From Streptomyces sp. MMBL 11-1 (lineage in GTDB: Bacteria > Actinomycetota > Actinomycetes > Streptomycetales > Streptomycetaceae), in NCBI RefSeq assembly GCF_028622875.1, contig NZ_CP117711.1, forward strand, positions 1-53,102: DNA of 53,102 bases, read 5' to 3'. Below are positions 39,443 through 47,308 of this stretch, in pieces. Numbering within the stretch: the stretch's first letter is position 1; the number at the start of each line of letters is the position of its first letter. A program made the translations under genes and the position numbers. The notes below the pieces were generated by a model. The model was given only the letters and a program-made list of their open reading frames with translations. It ran no database searches and was not told where the DNA came from.

Positions 39443-41683
39443 TCAGGCGGTGGCGATGCGGCGCTCGATGCGGGCCCTGGCGGCGGCGTGGTCGCCGCGG
39501 CCGTCGGCGGTGCGCGGGTAGCGGCGGCGGGGCTGGCGGGCCAGCGTGGTGAGCACCAGGGCGGCCTGCTCGGGGTGCGTCTGGACGCCGGTGCGGATGC
39601 CAGCCTTCGGGGCGCGCATCCACTCCTCCTCCTGCTGCCACCACCGGTACAGCTCGATCTCGACGGCGTACCGGCGTGCACGGCTTGCCGTGACACCGAA
39701 GCAGCCCAGCGCCTTCGCCGCGGCGACCAGGGAGCCGGGCCGTGGGCGGTAGTACGGGGTGCTGGAGCGCTCGGCGGCGAGGTTCTGGCGGGTCGCGTGC
39801 TGGTCGGCTCCACGGCGGCGGAGAACGGCTCCTGTGGCCGTGCGGCAGCGCTCCCCGGGGGCGGCCTCGCAGGTGGGGCACTCATGGTGGACGGTCATCA
39901 CGGCACGAGTGGCGACCATCAGGTCCCGCATCCGGCCCAGGTGCTTGGCGACGGTCCGGGCGGCGTAGCCGGTGCGCTGGCAGAGTTCGGCGAGGCTGAG
40001 GGCGCGGTCGGCGTGCAGGGCGAGCTGCTGGTAGACGCGGCCGGCGTGGTGACCGAGTCCTCCAGCGTGGTTCGCGGTGGCCCTGCCGTAGGAGAAGACG
40101 TCGGCCTGACCTGCTGCGATCCGCGTTTCCAGGCGGGAGATCAGGGTGGGCCGGTCTTCCCCTGTGGGGGGCAGGTTCCTTTGTGTCCCACCCTGTGCAA
40201 CGGGGGTGAAAGCAGGGTGCGCAGCGGTGACGGGGAGCAACTCGTACGTACCGGCGGGGCCGGTGTCCTCGGCCTGGCCCAGCCAGTTGTCGAGGGCCAG
40301 CCGCCGGAAGGCCCGGCTCATGGTCGAGCGGCCGTAGCCGACGGCGAGGGCGGCCCGGCGGGCGTCCAGGCTCAGCACGGTGCTGCCGGAGCGCAGGGCG
40401 AGCAGGCAGAAGAGATCCAGCGCGGCGCGGTCGGCGGGGCCGGAGTCGATGGTCCAGCGCTCCGGGCAGGCGTCGGCGGCCTGCTGCAGCAGCGCGACCA
40501 GGGCGACGACGTCGGCGAGGCTGTCGGTCCACTCCAGGGCCTCCTGGGGCATCGGGAGCTTGGCCGCGAACGCCACGCACCGCTCCCACTGGCGCTCGAA
40601 CTTCTCCTCCGCCTCGGACTGGTCGAGCGTCACGCGCAGCGGGCCCGCCCCGGGCGAGGTCCACAGGTGCAGCAGCCCGCCCTGGCGGTACTGGCGGTCC
40701 TCCAGCAGCCGGGCCACCATCGGCTGCGACCAGCGGCGCAGGGCCAGTTTCGTGAGCAGGGAGGCGCACACCTCGCTGACCCGGTCGGCGGGCGGGCGGC
40801 GGGTCAGCAGCGCCATGGTCTCCCGGTCGAGGATGGTCTTCGGCGTGCCGGCGAGCCGCGGGCCGTCGTCGTCGATGACTGTGCCGAACTCGTCCCGGCC
40901 CACCAGCTTGAAGCGGACGTCCTCGGCGGCCGGGACGGCGTCGATGATGAGCAGCAGCCGCAGGAAGGCGTCCGAGACGTTGCCACAGCTGGCCGGGGTG
41001 AGCAGGGCGGCGGCCCGGCGGGTGTCCAGCGGGCTCATCAGCTCGCTGCGGCCTCCGTTGCGGTGCGGGGCACCGATCGGGCGGACCGCGCCCGTACGGG
41101 ACTTGAGCAGGCCGTAGTCGAGGGTGGGCAGGCGCTTCGCGGCGGCCACGGCGATGGACTCGACCAGCGGCGCCTCCAGCAGCGTCTCGGCGGCCACCCA
41201 TACGTGCCGTCCGCCGGCGGACCCGGAGGCGGCGACCACGTAGGTCAGCCCGGCCTCCTCCAGCCAGCGCAGCAGAGTTGCGAGGTCGGGGCCGACCTGT
41301 CCACGCTTGGTGTCGAGGTCGAAGCAGATCCAGCGGTAACGGCGCTGATGGCCGAACGCCGACGACAGGTAGACGGCGTACGGTCCGCGTGGGGCTCCGC
41401 TGAGGGTGTGCATGGAGCGCTCGGTGTACTTGTGCTGCCACTGGCCCGAAGAGTTCTTGGTGTCGACGCGCACCGACAGCCGCGGGGACAGCTGCAGGAA
41501 CAGTTCCTGCAGGTCCGCGCGCGCGGCTCGGGGGGTCGGGATAACACCCGTATGGGGGTTGTGATTCGGGGCAGATGACGGGCTGTGCGCACTCGACTCC
41601 GCGGACACTCCGGGGGTCGGCGTGAGCTGTCCGGCACCGTAGCGGTCCGCTACGATGGGGGGCGCTCCTAACTCCATATGCAC
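39443..41683 (-). CDS. Archaeo-eukaryotic-primase-like replication protein (746 aa)
   Basis: Residues 60-230 look like an AEP primase/polymerase core: LSVRVDTKNSSG, ending in RYRWICFDLDTKRG with the FDLD metal pair; GSAGGRHVWVAAE in place of the SxGxxxH block; and AVRPIGAPHRNGG. Helical regions with winged-helix look follow (TMSRAFRRLALDNWL, LAELCQRTGYAARTVAKHLG), then a C-terminal zinc motif CPTCEAAPGERCRTATG. This makes it the best candidate for the plasmid replication initiator or primase. The start is uncertain: GTG 41683 (GGGGGG upstream) or ATG 41677. The fifth codon is TTA, very rare in Streptomyces. Confidence 0.78.
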   Translation of the reverse strand: MHMELGAPPIVADRYGAGQLTPTPGVSAESSAHSPSSAPNHNPHTGVIPTPRAARADLQELFLQLSPRLSVRVDTKNSSGQWQHKYTERSMHTLSGAPRGPYAVYLSSAFGHQRRYRWICFDLDTKRGQVGPDLATLLRWLEEAGLTYVVAASGSAGGRHVWVAAETLLEAPLVESIAVAAAKRLPTLDYGLLKSRTGAVRPIGAPHRNGGRSELMSPLDTRRAAALLTPASCGNVSDAFLRLLLIIDAVPAAEDVRFKLVGRDEFGTVIDDDGPRLAGTPKTILDRETMALLTRRPPADRVSEVCASLLTKLALRRWSQPMVARLLEDRQYRQGGLLHLWTSPGAGPLRVTLDQSEAEEKFERQWERCVAFAAKLPMPQEALEWTDSLADVVALVALLQQAADACPERWTIDSGPADRAALDLFCLLALRSGSTVLSLDARRAALAVGYGRSTMSRAFRRLALDNWLGQAEDTGPAGTYELLPVTAAHPAFTPVAQGGTQRNLPPTGEDRPTLISRLETRIAAGQADVFSYGRATANHAGGLGHHAGRVYQQLALHADRALSLAELCQRTGYAARTVAKHLGRMRDLMVATRAVMTVHHECPTCEAAPGERCRTATGAVLRRRGADQHATRQNLAAERSSTPYYRPRPGSLVAAAKALGCFGVTASRARRYAVEIELYRWWQQEEEWMRAPKAGIRTGVQTHPEQAALVLTTLARQPRRRYPRTADGRGDHAAARARIERRIATA

Positions 41684-41689
41684 GCCGAA

Positions 41690-42035
41690 GCCCCCCTACC
41701 GCCATTCGGCGGAGGGCCTCAACGCGACCAACCAGGCGCGTTCAGGGTTCTCGACTCCATATGTGCGGTGTAGGAACACCACCCGCCCGACAGTCGCCGT
41801 GGAAAGCGTCTGTGGGGCTCGACTCACCTCCTCGTTTGTGAGGCGAGGCCCCCCGGTTGGAAGCCGGGGAACCTCTGGGACTGCGGCGTTTGGAAGACAC
41901 CGTTGGACGGGTTGAGCAGGTACAGCAGTGCAGTGATGCGATGGGTTTCAGCGGCCTCGGAAAAGAACGCTGGACCCGGTACGTCGGAAGGGCGCCGTTG
42001 CCCCGGTTGGAATGACCGGGGCTTTTTGGCGCCCT
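41690..42035 (+). ncRNA. Candidate structured or antisense RNA in the rep leader
   Basis: The 370 bp between rep and the RHH gene have no frame with coding bias, but several tight hairpins: GGTGT-AGGA-ACACC (near 41780), CCCCGG/CCGGGG around 41853-41870, and a nested terminator at the plus-strand end. The motif CCCCGGTTGGAA occurs in two of these hairpins. The U-tract orientation shows that a plus-strand transcript ends at about 42030. It would be fully antisense to the leader of rep and could control copy number. The promoter was not located. Confidence 0.35.
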
Positions 42036-42040
42036 TCGAC
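41988..42040 (+). terminator. Nested double-stem intrinsic terminator
   Basis: GCCCCGGT pairs with ACCGGGGC and is followed by TTTTT. Outside it GAAGGGCGCC pairs with GGCGCCCTTC. The inner hairpin plus U-tract is a canonical plus-strand terminator; the outer stem can stop minus-strand transcripts of the RHH gene ending at 42055. Confidence 0.75.
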
Positions 42041-42054
42041 GCTTTTTCAGATGA

Positions 42055-42333
42055 TCAGCCGGTCATGGGAAGTTCCCCCTGGTCCGCCTCACCGAAGGCA
42101 TCGCGGGCCCACGTCGGGCGGCCGTGCTCGTCGAGCTGGTCGCGCCGGATGAGTTCCGCGATGTACTTGCCCATCGAGACCCCGGACGCCTTGGCACTGG
42201 CGAACGCCTTGGCGTGCACCTCGGGCGGGACAAGTGGCGACAGACGCACCAGCTTGTTCTTGGACTTCGAGTCTGCGACGGGCGGCACGTAATCCCGATC
42301 GCGCGCATCCCGACTTCCATAGGGCCTAGACAT
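42055..42333 (-). CDS. Small RHH-like protein upstream of rep, possible copy-number regulator (92 aa)
   Basis: From ATG 42333 (MSRPYGSRDARDRDYVPP) the middle reads KLVRLSPLVPPEVHAKAFAS and then VSMGKYIAELIRRDQ. The strand-helix-turn-helix order fits a ribbon-helix-helix protein. It lies upstream of the putative replication gene on the same strand, where copy-control repressors often sit. No ribosome site is obvious; ATG at about 42345 (MITCMSRPYG) is an alternative. CATG-rich, partly palindromic DNA (CATGTACGTAC) precedes it. Confidence 0.65.
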   Translation of the reverse strand: MSRPYGSRDARDRDYVPPVADSKSKNKLVRLSPLVPPEVHAKAFASAKASGVSMGKYIAELIRRDQLDEHGRPTWARDAFGEADQGELPMTG

Positions 42334-42831
42334 GCAGGTGATCATGTCATGCCGCCCGTTCATGTACGTACTCAAAACGCGGGTGCGGCGCGTGTTTTTT
42401 CTGTGGCGGGAGGTTTTACCTGTCGCCCCCGGGTGAACGGCTGACGGGCAATTAGGGCACGTCGGTACGTTCGGGGTTACTCGGGGCGCTTCTCCCCGGA
42501 GAGGGACGGCGGTCATCGCCCGTCCGGCAACGTCACCCGATCCGGGCATCGGCGTCTCCTCCTTCTGCGTGATCGCACGGCGTTCTAGTCGATAGACGGA
42601 CCGGGCCCCGGAATCGTTACAGCTTCGGGGACACCAGTTTTCGCACGTCAGGTGGTGTCCCCAGGGCTGGAACGGCTGTCCGGCGTGGTGTCCCGCCGGG
42701 CGGGAGACAGGGCGTCTCCCGGGGAGACGGCTGTCCGGTCGGGCGCGGCGAGGGGCATGGGTGGCGTCGTCACACAGAAGGGAACGTCGCCCTCCCGGAT
42801 TCTGTTACACCCCGCCCGCCGGCCGGGACGG
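42334..42831. other. Repeat-rich intergenic region
   Basis: No gene is supported in about 500 bp. It contains a 9-bp inverted repeat (GGGGACACC 42627-42635 with GGTGTCCCC 42654-42662), GGGAGAC 42702-42708 with GTCTCCC 42714-42720, and a direct repeat ACGGCTGTCCGG (42672-42683 and 42727-42738). It may hold promoters or part of an origin. Confidence 0.5.
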
Positions 42832-43386
42832 TCAGCGCTGGGGGAGGTCGAGCAGCATGGCGTGGAAGAGCGGCGCGTCGGGGATGCGCGGGCGCAGGTC
42901 TCCCAGCGTCGTCCAGCCCCACGACGCGTACAGGGCATGGACCTTGGGGTGCTCCTGGTCGACCAGGAGCGTGGCGCGCTCCTCGGTGCGTTCGGCGAGC
43001 AGCGCGTCGTGCAGGCGCCGGGCGGTGCCGGTCTTGCGCCACGGGACGCGCACCATCAGCTCGCTGAGCGCGTAGGTGCGGGTGCCGGTCTCCTCGACGG
43101 CGTCGGCGGGCACCTCGGTGAGCAGCCCGCCCCACCACGGTGCGCCGGCCGGGAGCGGGGCGCCGTAGGCGTAGCCGACGGCCTGGTCCCCGTCGTAGCC
43201 GACAGTGCACGTCCAGCCCGGTCGGCGGCTCCAGCCGTCGAGGCCCTGGGCGAACCGCTCGACGGTGGCGAACGGGTCGGTGGCCGCGGCATCCGCGTAC
43301 ACCTCGGCGTAGACGTCGAGCAGCAGCGGGCGCAGTTCGGCGGCCTGGTGGTGGTCGTAGTGCCGTACGTCTATCCCGGTGGTCAC
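42832..43386 (-). CDS. GNAT-family N-acetyltransferase (184 aa)
   Basis: The C-terminal half has the GNAT pattern: LSELMVRVPWRKTGTARRLH, corresponding to the acetyl-CoA-binding R/Q-x-x-G-x-G/A loop (here RKTGTARRL), then ATLLVDQEHPKVHALYASWG with the late beta-strand and Tyr helix. It would transfer acetyl from acetyl-CoA to an unknown amine. GTG 43386 has AGGAG 7 bases upstream, which overlaps the stop codon of the upstream XRE/TPR gene, so both are one operon. Confidence 0.85.
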   Translation of the reverse strand: MTTGIDVRHYDHHQAAELRPLLLDVYAEVYADAAATDPFATVERFAQGLDGWSRRPGWTCTVGYDGDQAVGYAYGAPLPAGAPWWGGLLTEVPADAVEETGTRTYALSELMVRVPWRKTGTARRLHDALLAERTEERATLLVDQEHPKVHALYASWGWTTLGDLRPRIPDAPLFHAMLLDLPQR

Positions 43387-43396
43387 GGGCGGGCTC

Positions 43397-44632
43397 CTAT
43401 GCGGTGAGGGTGCGCCGGACGGCGGCGAGCCGGTCGGCGATGCGGCGGCTGTCGAGGGAGGAGTGGTCGAGGCCGGTGACGGTGGCCGCGGCCTGCTCGC
43501 GCTCGCCCTGGGCCAGCTGGAGCTCGGCGAGCTGCACGCCGTAGTAGGCGCGAGAGCGGCGCATCGGGGGCGGGAGCAGTTGAAGGGCCTGGGCGGTGGA
43601 TGCCTCGGCACGGTCGTACTGGCCCAGCGCCTGGTGCGTGATGGCGGCCAGCCCGGACAGTTCGGCGGGGGAGAGGAAGGCCAGCCACGTCGGGGCGGTC
43701 GCCGCGGTGTTGACCCGGTCGTACGCCTGCTCGGCGGCGAGCAGGGAGCGGGCGGCGCCGGTGCGGTCGGACGTCCTGGCCTGGCCGATGGCGAGGCGGG
43801 CGTGCAGCAGGGCGGAGATGTGCGGGTCCTGGCGGGTGCGGCGGTTGTCGAGCGCGGCCCGGGTGATCTGGACGGCCTCACGGTGGCGTCCCTCCATGCG
43901 GGCCTGCAGCGCGAGGTTCGACCACGCGCGGGCGCCGGCGGACGCGTCGCTGGCGAGCAGGGCGCTCTGCAGCGAGGCGGTGTGGAGCAGGGCGGCCTGG
44001 TCGGGGTCGCCTCCGTCGTGGGCGGCCCACCCGGCGGACGCGTACAGGCTGCTGATCGCGCCGTGCAGTGCCTTCTCGACGCGGTCGCCGTAGGTGCAGC
44101 CGTCCAGCGCGGTACGGAGCCGGTCGACGTAGGTGGTGCACACGCTGAGCAGCGGGCCCCCGCCGATGGAGAAGAAGTGGGCGTCCAGGCGACCGATGGT
44201 CGCGTGCACGCGGTCTATGTCGCTGGTCGACAGGCGTCCCCGGACGGGGGTCTCGTCGATGCCCAGGGCGAGCGCCACCGTGGCGGCGGCGGACGCGGCG
44301 AGGAACCTGCGGCGCTGCACGGGCTCCACCTCCTTCGGTGCCGGCGACGGCCTCGACGGAGGGGTGGGCAGGTTCGCGCTGTGCTTCCCGCGCGGAATGA
44401 ACCCCAGCCCCTGGGCCGGACAGTCGAAGATCTGTTCCAAGGGCAGAAGGTATCGAGTCCACGGCCAGCGCACCTCGCCGGAGATCCAGCGCCTGACGTG
44501 GCGGTCCGTGCAGTCGCCCGGCTTGCCGAACATGTCCTCGGACACCTGGTTGACCTCGGCGGCGAGGGTCTTGTGGGTGAAGTCGAACTCGGTGAGCAGC
44601 GCCTCGAAGCGGGTGTTGCGCTGTCTGTCCAT
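43397..44632 (-). CDS. XRE/TPR-type transcriptional regulator (411 aa)
   Basis: The N-terminal 80 residues (LLTEFDFTHKTLAAEVNQVS, then DRHVRRWISGEVRWP) are a helix-turn-helix of the Streptomyces XRE/TPR type. A hydrophobic segment (RRRFLAASAAATVALALG) and helical TPR-like repeats follow (about 190-400, for example ISALLHARLAIGQARTSD, AITHQALGQYDRAEASTAQA). Such proteins usually sit divergent from, or beside, small DUF6415-like genes, as here. ATG 44632 has GGGGGA upstream. It probably controls its own operon and the divergent pair at 44802. Confidence 0.82.
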   Translation of the reverse strand: MDRQRNTRFEALLTEFDFTHKTLAAEVNQVSEDMFGKPGDCTDRHVRRWISGEVRWPWTRYLLPLEQIFDCPAQGLGFIPRGKHSANLPTPPSRPSPAPKEVEPVQRRRFLAASAAATVALALGIDETPVRGRLSTSDIDRVHATIGRLDAHFFSIGGGPLLSVCTTYVDRLRTALDGCTYGDRVEKALHGAISSLYASAGWAAHDGGDPDQAALLHTASLQSALLASDASAGARAWSNLALQARMEGRHREAVQITRAALDNRRTRQDPHISALLHARLAIGQARTSDRTGAARSLLAAEQAYDRVNTAATAPTWLAFLSPAELSGLAAITHQALGQYDRAEASTAQALQLLPPPMRRSRAYYGVQLAELQLAQGEREQAAATVTGLDHSSLDSRRIADRLAAVRRTLTA

Positions 44633-44801
44633 CGGTCCCCCGGGAGTGCTGAGCGTGGGCGCGACGGTAGTCCTGCCGCGTCTCTCGCGTTGGCAAAACT
44701 GTCCGGTCCCTGGTCCGTAGTTGCCCGGATTCCGGCCTGAGCCCACCCGAACGTGTGGCGGTTGTCTGGGAGTACGCCAACAACCGCGACGGGAGGGCGC
44801 C
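44633..44801. promoter_or_regulatory. Divergent promoter region
   Basis: These 169 bp separate the XRE/TPR gene from the plus-strand pair. It contains CGTTGGCAAAAC and TACGCCAACAAC, whose TTGGC/GCCAA halves form an inverted pair about 95 bp apart. It is a possible binding site of the XRE/TPR protein. Confidence 0.4.
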
Positions 44802-45275
44802 ATGCCGACATCGCTGAGCAGCCGCACCGCCTGGTGCTCGTTGCCGGAACTGCAGGCGCGGGCCGGCGCACGCTGTGCTCCGGCGGCGTCTCCGTCTCTC
44901 CCGTCGGCCGTCGAGCCGGTCACCGCGGTGGCGCTGTACGCCGTGGTGCCGGTGCCCGGCGTCGAGGACCTGGTGCTCGACGACCTGGCCGTGTACGCGG
45001 ATGCGCGGGGCTGGACCGTGCCGTCCGGCTGCGCGGTGACCGATCCCGGGACGCTGGACCAGGACACCGAACTGCGCGCGGGCTGGTCACGGATACGGGA
45101 AGCGGCGACCGGCGGGCGCATCAGTGGTGTGGTGGTCCCGTCCTTCGCGCACATCGCCTACCGCTGGAACGAATGGAACAACGAACGGGCCTGGCTGCTG
45201 CGGCAGGGGCTGTTCGTCATCGCCACCGACCCCACCGTGACGGTGGGCCTGGAGCCGGAGGAGCTGTGGTCATGA
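44802..45275 (+). CDS. Resolvase-fold-like hypothetical protein (157 aa)
   Basis: ATG 44802 follows GGGAGG. The core reads ALYAVVPVPGVEDLVLDDLA followed by VYADARGWTVP, then GRISGVVVPSFAHIAY and LFVIATDP. This order resembles the catalytic fold of serine recombinases (YxRVS...YAxxxGW...), but the catalytic serine and arginine set is missing. It is probably an inactive fold relative. It is translationally coupled to the next gene. Confidence 0.65.
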   Translation: MPTSLSSRTAWCSLPELQARAGARCAPAASPSLPSAVEPVTAVALYAVVPVPGVEDLVLDDLAVYADARGWTVPSGCAVTDPGTLDQDTELRAGWSRIREAATGGRISGVVVPSFAHIAYRWNEWNNERAWLLRQGLFVIATDPTVTVGLEPEELWS

Positions 45276-45661
45276 GCCACACCGTGTTGTACGACCCGGA
45301 GGGCATCCTGGCGGAGACGCTGCCGCTCGACCGTGACCCGCACCTGGCGCTCGTCGCGGCCGTTCTCGCCTGGGGCCCCCATCCGGTAGGACTGCGGGCG
45401 GCCGACTGCGCACAGATCAGCCTGCAGCTCACCGGGCACGCGCGGTGCGTCGCCTCCGACGTCCGCCGGCGCTACGAAGCGCTGCCAAAGGACAGCGAGC
45501 TGCGGCCGTTGACCCAAGCGACCCTGCGGGAGTCGGTGCGCCGCCTGTCGGTGCCCTCGTCGAACACGGTCGCGCACGTACAGAACCGGGCCCGGCTGGT
45601 CAGGGCGCTGTACCTGGCGCTCGACCGACTCGACGCCGTACAGCCGACCGTGGCCCCCTGA
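45272..45661 (+). CDS. DUF6415-like helical protein (129 aa)
   Basis: ATG 45272 overlaps the previous stop (ATGA). The protein is helical: a Pro-bounded first segment (LPLDRDPHLALVAAVLAWG), then DCAQISLQLTGHARCVASDV and RARLVRALYLALDRLD. Small proteins of this look commonly accompany XRE/TPR regulators in Streptomyces. The assignment to DUF6415 is tentative. The gene ends before a 16-bp stem terminator. Confidence 0.7.
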   Translation: MSHTVLYDPEGILAETLPLDRDPHLALVAAVLAWGPHPVGLRAADCAQISLQLTGHARCVASDVRRRYEALPKDSELRPLTQATLRESVRRLSVPSSNTVAHVQNRARLVRALYLALDRLDAVQPTVAP

Positions 45662-45696
45662 ACCGCCTGCAGCCTCCCCCGTGGCTCAGGCGCACC

Positions 45697-45746
45697 GAAG
45701 CCCCCTGGCGGGTGGCCGCTCTCGTCTCACCCCGCCAGGGGGCTTC
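45697..45746 (+). terminator. 16-bp stem terminator after the DUF6415-like gene
   Basis: GAAGCCCCCTGGCGGG (45697-45712) pairs perfectly with CCCGCCAGGGGGCTTC (45731-45746). It starts 36 bp after the stop at 45661. A shorter relative (CCAGGGGGC/GCCCCCTGG) stands at 46264-46287. Confidence 0.7.
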
Positions 45747-45994
45747 TCCATGCCCGCGCGCCCGCGTGCGTAGGACGGTCTCATAGGTTCCACGGGCGTA
45801 CCTCTTCGCAGGTCAGCGCCGTGCCGCTCGGTCTCGCGAGTATCCCGGATGCGACCGCCCGGCGGACCGGCTGGGCAGGTCCTCGCCTCACCGGGCGGGA
45901 GATCCGGGCACCGGGCGGCCAGCAGCTGCCGGCGGGGCGTACGACGGAGCGGTGCGCTCGACCCCGGCGCCCCCTGATCCCCTGGGAGACCCTG

Positions 45995-46180
45995 ATGGCT
46001 GATGCCGAGAACCGCCCGCCCGACGACGAACCGCTTCCCGCCTCCGTGGACCCCCTCGACGCGCCGCTGCATGTTCACCTGGCCGCGCCGGCGCGGTGGT
46101 TGCCCGGCCGGGCGGACCTGCAGGCGGCCGACGGCCGGACCCCGTCTGTGCCGGACAACCCACCGGAGAGCAGCCTTTGA
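45995..46180 (+). CDS. Small acidic/Pro-rich hypothetical protein (61 aa)
   Basis: ATG 45995 follows GGGAGAC. The product is MADAENRPPDDEPLPASVD and continues with DAPLHVHLAAPARWLPG. Codon bias is good. It is isolated between two hairpins, and no family is recognised. The frame extends upstream to 45821, but without a ribosome site. Confidence 0.45.
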   Translation: MADAENRPPDDEPLPASVDPLDAPLHVHLAAPARWLPGRADLQAADGRTPSVPDNPPESSL

Positions 46181-46263
46181 CCACAACCCCGTTGCTCCCT
46201 GGCGCGACCGGTCTGGGCCACGACGATGCCGTTTCGCGCCGGGGAGTGACGGGGCAGCGGGGT

Positions 46264-46287
46264 CCAGGGGGCGGCGAAGCCCCCTGG
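46264..46287 (-). terminator. Hairpin between the 61-aa gene and the TOPRIM gene
   Basis: CCAGGGGGC pairs with GCCCCCTGG over a 6-base loop, 45 bp beyond the stop at 46332. It can end the minus-strand TOPRIM transcript and the plus-strand one. Confidence 0.6.
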
Positions 46288-46331
46288 TACCACGCCGCCC
46301 GGCCACAGGTCTGTGCCCCGGCCCCGTACGG

Positions 46332-47255
46332 TCAGCGCAGCCGCTCGGCCTTCGCCACGACCTTCTGCCGTTCGCGCTCGGCGCGGGCCCGCACCTTGTG
46401 CAGCGCCCGCATGTCCACGGCCTCCTCGACGCCGGCGCGCACCAGGTCGGTCAGCAGCGTCGGGTCGAGGGCCTCGGCCTGGACTGTGGCGTGCATGTGT
46501 TCGCCGCGGCGGTCGGTGCCCTTCTGCGGGGCGGTGGCCAGCCTGTAGCGGGTGATCTGCTCGTCGGTGACGGCGAGGCGCTTCACGGTCGGCGGGGCGC
46601 CGCCCAGCTCGGACACGAACGCGATGACGTCCTCGACGGCGGCGTCCAGGATGCTGAGGCCGCTCGGGTCGTAGTCGCCGACGCTGAGCACGGTGGTGGG
46701 GACCTCGCGGTGCGCGATGCGGGCGGCGGCGTCGTGCTTGGCGCACACCGACTCGAACCCGCCGGAGCAGTAGACGACCACGCCGTACGGCTGGGTGACC
46801 TCGGCGATCATCGGCATCATGCCCTGGGCCTCGATCCACACCTCGACCGCCCGCGGCTGCCCCTCGGTCAGCGGCCGGGAGTAGTAGCGCGCGGACGTCC
46901 GGACGGACTCCCAGAACTCCGCTGGGCTGTTGTACCCGAAGGAGTGACCGGCTGAGGCGGCCCGGTCGTCGCGGATGGCGTTCATCGGGATCAGTCGGGC
47001 GCGCCGGGCCCGGTTGAGGGTCTCCTGCAGCCGGTCGTACGCCTTCTCTTCCTTGGGGTAGTCGAACGCGCCGACCAGTCGATAGAAGACCTGGCGGGCG
47101 GTCAGCGGCAGGTGCGCGCGGTACTCGTCGAGGACGGTGCGCACCTGCTCGACCAGGCGCAGGGTGTCGGGCTTCGGGGACCAGTCGGCGAACCCGCGCG
47201 GGCGGGTCCGGCGGTAGGTGCGTCCCGAGACGGTGTTACGGCCTGCCGTGCTCAT
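46332..47255 (-). CDS. TOPRIM-domain protein resembling Spo11/TopoVI-A toprim (307 aa)
   Basis: The central part reads AVEVWIEAQGMMPMIAEV, with the conserved TOPRIM glutamate, and TTVLSVGDYDPSGLSILDA, with the acidic DxD pair. GVVVYCSGGFESV lies between them. The N-terminal 120 residues are helical/basic (LTARQVFYRLVG, KAYDRLQETLNRARRARLIP), like the winged-helix part of TopoVI-A relatives, but I see no clear catalytic tyrosine in the expected place. A nuclease or primase-like role on plasmid DNA is possible. ATG 47255 has no ribosome site. A near copy of the CACGGCCTGCCGTG palindrome lies in its first codons. Confidence 0.75.
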   Translation of the reverse strand: MSTAGRNTVSGRTYRRTRPRGFADWSPKPDTLRLVEQVRTVLDEYRAHLPLTARQVFYRLVGAFDYPKEEKAYDRLQETLNRARRARLIPMNAIRDDRAASAGHSFGYNSPAEFWESVRTSARYYSRPLTEGQPRAVEVWIEAQGMMPMIAEVTQPYGVVVYCSGGFESVCAKHDAAARIAHREVPTTVLSVGDYDPSGLSILDAAVEDVIAFVSELGGAPPTVKRLAVTDEQITRYRLATAPQKGTDRRGEHMHATVQAEALDPTLLTDLVRAGVEEAVDMRALHKVRARAERERQKVVAKAERLR

Positions 47256-47308
47256 GCGTCCATCGTGGCACCGGCCGGACGGCCCGGGTCACCCCCGGAC
47301 GGGGTCGG

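Noticed and set aside
39338..41578. A 746-residue plus-strand frame opposite the replication gene
   Set aside because: Antisense shadow; the minus strand has the primase-like motifs and the zinc motif.
41690..42035. tRNA gene suggested by the GGTTGGAAGCC arms
   Set aside because: The T-arm-like hairpin lacks the TTCGA loop and no acceptor, D or anticodon arm can be arranged around it.
43379..44740. A plus-strand frame opposite the XRE/TPR regulator
   Set aside because: No ribosome site, no domain, and the minus strand is clearly coding.
44802..45275. Active serine recombinase
   Set aside because: The fold order is similar, but the catalytic serine and arginines are not present, so no recombinase activity is claimed.
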